Assembly (NCBI GenBank): GCA_031425035.1
Contig: JANPIN010000018.1
Location: 1-64,000 of the forward strand
DNA from: M3007 sp031425035
GTDB taxonomy: Bacteria > Bacteroidota > Bacteroidia > Chitinophagales > Saprospiraceae
Direction: 5' to 3'
DNA length: 64,000 bases
Part shown: positions 61,040 through 64,000 of the stretch, one piece after another
Numbering within the stretch: position 1 is the stretch's first letter
Layout: every line of letters begins with the position of its first letter
Position numbers and translations under genes: made by a program
The notes under the pieces: generated by a model
What the model saw: the letters and a program-made list of their open reading frames with translations, nothing else
Database searches by the model: none
What the model was told of the DNA's origin: nothing

Positions 61040-61082
61040 TAACCAAATATTCAAACCATATAACCACTCAAACTTGCCTATA
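61038..61082 (-). repeat. Dispersed 55-bp element, copy 3 (one unit shorter)
   Basis: The minus-strand reading is TATAGGCAAGTTTGAGTGG, continuing to GAATATTTGGTTATC. One ~10-nt GTTTG unit present in the other copies is missing here. It overlaps the TGA stop codon (61037-61039) of the AraC gene. Confidence 0.8.
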
Positions 61083-61208
61083 GTGCCGGGGGGTAGTATC
61101 AAATCATAATCCAGGCACTTTTACAGGTCTCAAATTATCCTTTGCAGCGATTGGCCCCCGGGCTCAGCAGACTTTTGCATCATCAATTCGCAAATAAAAC
61201 TGCTGACC

Positions 61209-63635
61209 ATGTACAAACATTTTCCGCTTGCCGTTTTCGTACTCCTCTTACTGGCGACCTGCACCACGCCATTTTTCGCCCAAACCATTAGCGGCTTTGT
61301 CCGTACCAGCGCTGGCGAGCCCGCCGAATTTGCCACTATTAAACTCCTGCATTTTCCCGATAGCGTCCTGGTAGCCGGAACGGTGGCGGACGGCGACGGC
61401 GCTTTTGTTTTTCAAAATTTAGTGCCGGGTGATTATCGGGTACAGTGCGCGCTCATCGGTTATGCCGATGTTTCTTCCGCCTTTATTTCCCTGAAAAAAG
61501 ATGGGCAGGTTCGCCTGGAGCCGCTGCTGCTGGGCGCCTCGAACGTACTGCAGGAAGCGACGGTGACCGCAAAACTTCCGACCATCGAACGCCAGATCGA
61601 TAAAACGGTGGTGAACGTGGAAGGCTCCACGCTGGCGGCCGGCAATAATGTTTTGGAGTTGCTCCAGCGTTCGCCCGGCGTGGTCATTACCCCGCAGGGC
61701 AGCGTGATGCTGGAAGGCAAAAGCGGCGTGACGATCTTGGTGGACGGCAAGCCGACCCAGCTTTCGGGCGATCAGTTACTGGCTTTTTTACAAAGTATGC
61801 CGGGTGAAAGCGTATCTAAAATCGAGCTGATTACGCGCCCTTCTTCCAAATACGATGCGGAAGGGGTGAGCGGCATCATCAATATCCGTCTGAAAAAAAA
61901 CCAGAACCTGGGTTTGAACGGCTCTTTCTCCGCCGGTAATACGCAGGGGATCCACGCCCGTCTGCGCAGCGGTTTAAACCTGAATTATCGTCCCGGGAAA
62001 ATCAATGTGTTCGGTAACGGCAACCTGCTGCAGGCGGCCCAGTCGGTCGGACAAACCATCGTACGGTATACCGACGGAAAAGTATTCGAGCAGACCAACC
62101 CCCTGCTGGAACGGTTCAAAAGCCAGTCGTTCAAAGCCGGCGCCGATCTTTTTGCCAGCGACCGCCACACGTTCGGCGTGCTGGTAGTGGGTAATTTTTA
62201 CCAGAACAACGCCCGGAAACAAAACCTGACCCAAATTAGCCAGGAAGGCAAGTCGGTGATCGATAGCAGTTTGCAAAGCCTGATCACGGCCCCCATGCAG
62301 AATAATCGCCTGGCCTATAATATCAATTACCGCTTTGCCGATACGCTGGGTAATGAACTCACCTTCGATGCCGACCGCATTGTTTTTCGGAGCACCGGCA
62401 GCAACTTACTGGACAATAGCTATTTCGATCTGGAAAACAAATTAACCTCCAGTGATGCCCTGTTCAGCGCCATCGGTTCGGATATTCAAATCTGGTCGCT
62501 GAAAACCGACTATGTGAAAAACCGAAAAAATGGCTGGAAACTGGAAACCGGGGCAAAAATGAACTGGGCTTCTTCCATGAACGACATCCGGAGCGAAATA
62601 GCGCGTGGGGGCAACACCCAACCGGATGCCGGCCGCACCAACCGCTTCGATTATCGGGAAAACATCGCCGCCGCTTATGCCAATGTGGGTAAAAAAGGGG
62701 AGAAGATCAACTGGCAAGTGGGGCTGCGGGCCGAAGGCACCGATGTGCAGGGTACTTCCACCGACCTGTACGGACAAGTATTGAACAACCCCGACACCAC
62801 TTATGGGGGCCTGTTCCCTACCGCCTACCTGCAATACACCCTGAAACCCATGCACCAGCTCGGTATTTCCTACAACCGCCGCCTGAGCCGCCCGGCTTAT
62901 CAGGATATGAACCCCTTTGTATGGCAGGCCGATCCATATACCAGCGAGCGCGGCAACCCATATTTGCGCCCGGCTTACACGAATGCCCTGGAACTGACTT
63001 ATACCTATAAATACGCCGCCAGTGCATCGCTGGGGTACAGCCGCACGACCGACCTGGTGAATACGGTCGCCCGGCAGGATGGCGATCAGATTTATACCCA
63101 GGCCCAAAATCTGCAACAGCAGGAGAACATCAGCCTGAATATCAATCTGCCTTTGCCGATTAAAAGCTGGTGGGAAGGGTATATGTGGCTGGGGGTCTGG
63201 CATAATCAGTTCCGTTCCACCCTGGCGGACGATCAGCTGAACGCCGGCTCTTTTGGGGGCGGTTGTTACCTGGGGCAGAATTTCACTTTACCACAGGGCT
63301 ACGGATTAGAAGCCTCTTTTTGGGCCCAATTCCCGACGCAAGACGGCTTTTTCTCGAACCGCGGCATTTCGAGCGCCTCTATTGGGGCTAAAAAGTCGCT
63401 TTGGAAAAAAACGGCGACGGTAAAACTGGCCGTCAACGACCTGTTCCATACGCAGCGCTGGACGCAATCCACGGATTTCGGTTCGGTACGCGGCACCATC
63501 AGCAACAACTGGGAAAGTCAGAACGTCGCCCTGAGTTTTTCCTGGAATTTCGGCAACCAGAACCTGAAAACCCGCAACCGCGATACGGGCGGCGCGGAAG
63601 ATTCGGCTGGCCGGATCAAAGCACGCAAAGAATAG
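61209..63635 (+). CDS. TonB-dependent receptor-like outer-membrane barrel protein
   Basis: The 808-residue protein has a signal peptide (to FFAQ), a carboxypeptidase-regulatory-like domain (~26-105), a plug-like region (~110-235; QRSPGVVITPQGSVMLEGKS) and a large beta-barrel to the C-terminus. It is of the outer-membrane beta-barrel family with a receptor plug, not a SusC. No clear TonB box was found. Ligand unknown. Its C-terminal residues (KARKE) are not the usual terminal aromatic. Confidence 0.87.
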   Translation: MYKHFPLAVFVLLLLATCTTPFFAQTISGFVRTSAGEPAEFATIKLLHFPDSVLVAGTVADGDGAFVFQNLVPGDYRVQCALIGYADVSSAFISLKKDGQVRLEPLLLGASNVLQEATVTAKLPTIERQIDKTVVNVEGSTLAAGNNVLELLQRSPGVVITPQGSVMLEGKSGVTILVDGKPTQLSGDQLLAFLQSMPGESVSKIELITRPSSKYDAEGVSGIINIRLKKNQNLGLNGSFSAGNTQGIHARLRSGLNLNYRPGKINVFGNGNLLQAAQSVGQTIVRYTDGKVFEQTNPLLERFKSQSFKAGADLFASDRHTFGVLVVGNFYQNNARKQNLTQISQEGKSVIDSSLQSLITAPMQNNRLAYNINYRFADTLGNELTFDADRIVFRSTGSNLLDNSYFDLENKLTSSDALFSAIGSDIQIWSLKTDYVKNRKNGWKLETGAKMNWASSMNDIRSEIARGGNTQPDAGRTNRFDYRENIAAAYANVGKKGEKINWQVGLRAEGTDVQGTSTDLYGQVLNNPDTTYGGLFPTAYLQYTLKPMHQLGISYNRRLSRPAYQDMNPFVWQADPYTSERGNPYLRPAYTNALELTYTYKYAASASLGYSRTTDLVNTVARQDGDQIYTQAQNLQQQENISLNINLPLPIKSWWEGYMWLGVWHNQFRSTLADDQLNAGSFGGGCYLGQNFTLPQGYGLEASFWAQFPTQDGFFSNRGISSASIGAKKSLWKKTATVKLAVNDLFHTQRWTQSTDFGSVRGTISNNWESQNVALSFSWNFGNQNLKTRNRDTGGAEDSAGRIKARKE

Positions 63636-63686
63636 CATACAACCTCCTTTCATCTACGCACCTTTATCACGCATTCAACAGCTTTT

Positions 63687-64000
63687 ATGAAAAACATTTT
63701 ATTTGCCGTCCTCTTGCTTTTAACTGCTTGCAACTCTTCTAAAAAGACGACTACCGATCAGCGTGGTGATGCTAGTGATCCGGTCCGGTTCAGCCTGCGT
63801 AACAACAGCCTGATGCCCCACAAGTATGCTGTAATTGGCTACGAGCCAGGCATGACCGGTAACTGGACCATGATCTGTACCCTAACTCCTGGCGCACAGA
63901 AGAAGTTCAAGTGTCCGGTCGGCACAAAAATATATTTGGCGGACGACCAGCAGGTCAGTACGGTGATGGGCGGCGGTAATATCCGGAATGACGTACCCCT
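63687..64000 (+). CDS. Putative lipoprotein, truncated by window end
   Basis: An ORF from ATG 63687 is open to the end of the window (104+ codons). The N-terminus is a lipoprotein signal peptide, MKNILFAVLLLLTACNSSKK, with lipobox LTAC and acceptor Cys at residue 15. A hydrophilic region with GYEPGMTGNWTMICTLTPG follows. No family recognised. It lies 51 bp after the TonB-receptor-type gene and may be co-transcribed. The 3' end is missing. Confidence 0.75.
   Translation, partial: MKNILFAVLLLLTACNSSKKTTTDQRGDASDPVRFSLRNNSLMPHKYAVIGYEPGMTGNWTMICTLTPGAQKKFKCPVGTKIYLADDQQVSTVMGGGNIRNDVP

Noticed and set aside
1..64000. Prophage, integron, transposase or defence island
   Set aside because: No integrase, transposase, terminase, restriction or toxin-antitoxin gene could be recognised in any frame, and codon use looks even.
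1..64000. tRNA or rRNA genes
   Set aside because: No gene-free interval shows a cloverleaf, a CCA-end acceptor or rRNA conserved cores on reading; a tRNAscan run would settle this.

Overview
The window is 64 kb of chromosomal DNA from a member of the Bacteroidota. A Saprospiria-like organism (Haliscomenobacter/Lewinella type) is my inference. The evidence is four proteins with type IX secretion (T9SS) C-terminal sorting domains, a PorE-like T9SS protein, SprB repeats, a BlaI/M56-TonB pair, an rpsF-rpsR-rplI operon without ssb, and recurrent promoter -7 boxes of the Bacteroidota form TAnnTTTG. I see no tRNA, rRNA, CRISPR array, transposase or phage gene. Codon use looks even, so this reads as core chromosome rather than a mobile island.

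Layout. 0-1.3 kb: ribosomal proteins S6, S18, L9. 1.3-11.5 kb: FAS1 lipid-anchor-free secreted protein, CoA-binding protein, dCTP deaminase, vanadium-haloperoxidase-like lipoprotein, a giant SprB-repeat T9SS adhesin, a methyltransferase, a small lipoprotein and an outer-membrane protein, interspersed with short-period repeats. 11.9-15 kb: BlaI-type repressor with M56/TonB sensor protease, and an OmpA-family protein. 15.2-17.6 kb: UDP-glucose dehydrogenase and an unknown membrane protein. 17.6-23.1 kb (minus strand): a 1365-residue tandem-cyclase/NTPase/TPR protein resembling eukaryotic soluble adenylyl cyclase, followed 9 bp later by an OppB-like permease. 23.4-34.9 kb: hydrolase, C-terminal processing protease, radical SAM protein, SDR, ECF sigma factor, GatA, PorE-like protein, HemC and Lgt. 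34.9-44.6 kb (minus strand): glutamine amidotransferase, CvpA, LigA, AroB, histidine kinase, metallo-hydrolase and a Kazal-containing T9SS protein. 44.9-52.2 kb (plus strand): unknown helical protein, MtaB, a flavin oxidoreductase with a polytopic ferredoxin-type partner, a YEATS-associated-helix protein and L25. 52.3-64 kb: two more T9SS cargo proteins, QueD, HolB, RicT, LpdA, an AraC-type regulator, a TonB-dependent receptor-like protein and a truncated lipoprotein.

Many genes are single housekeeping units. The most distinctive content lies between them: at least five families of short-period (7-10 nt) repeats. Some form long imperfect hairpins built from repeated CGGAT or TTTAGAG words, some are heptamer runs ending exactly at start or stop codons, and one is a dispersed ~55-bp element present three times. 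Two further 51-54-bp hairpins with 20-bp stems and a shared core sit directly behind stop codons. These repeats, the soluble-adenylyl-cyclase-like protein and a candidate small RNA between cvpA and ligA are the best places for follow-up.
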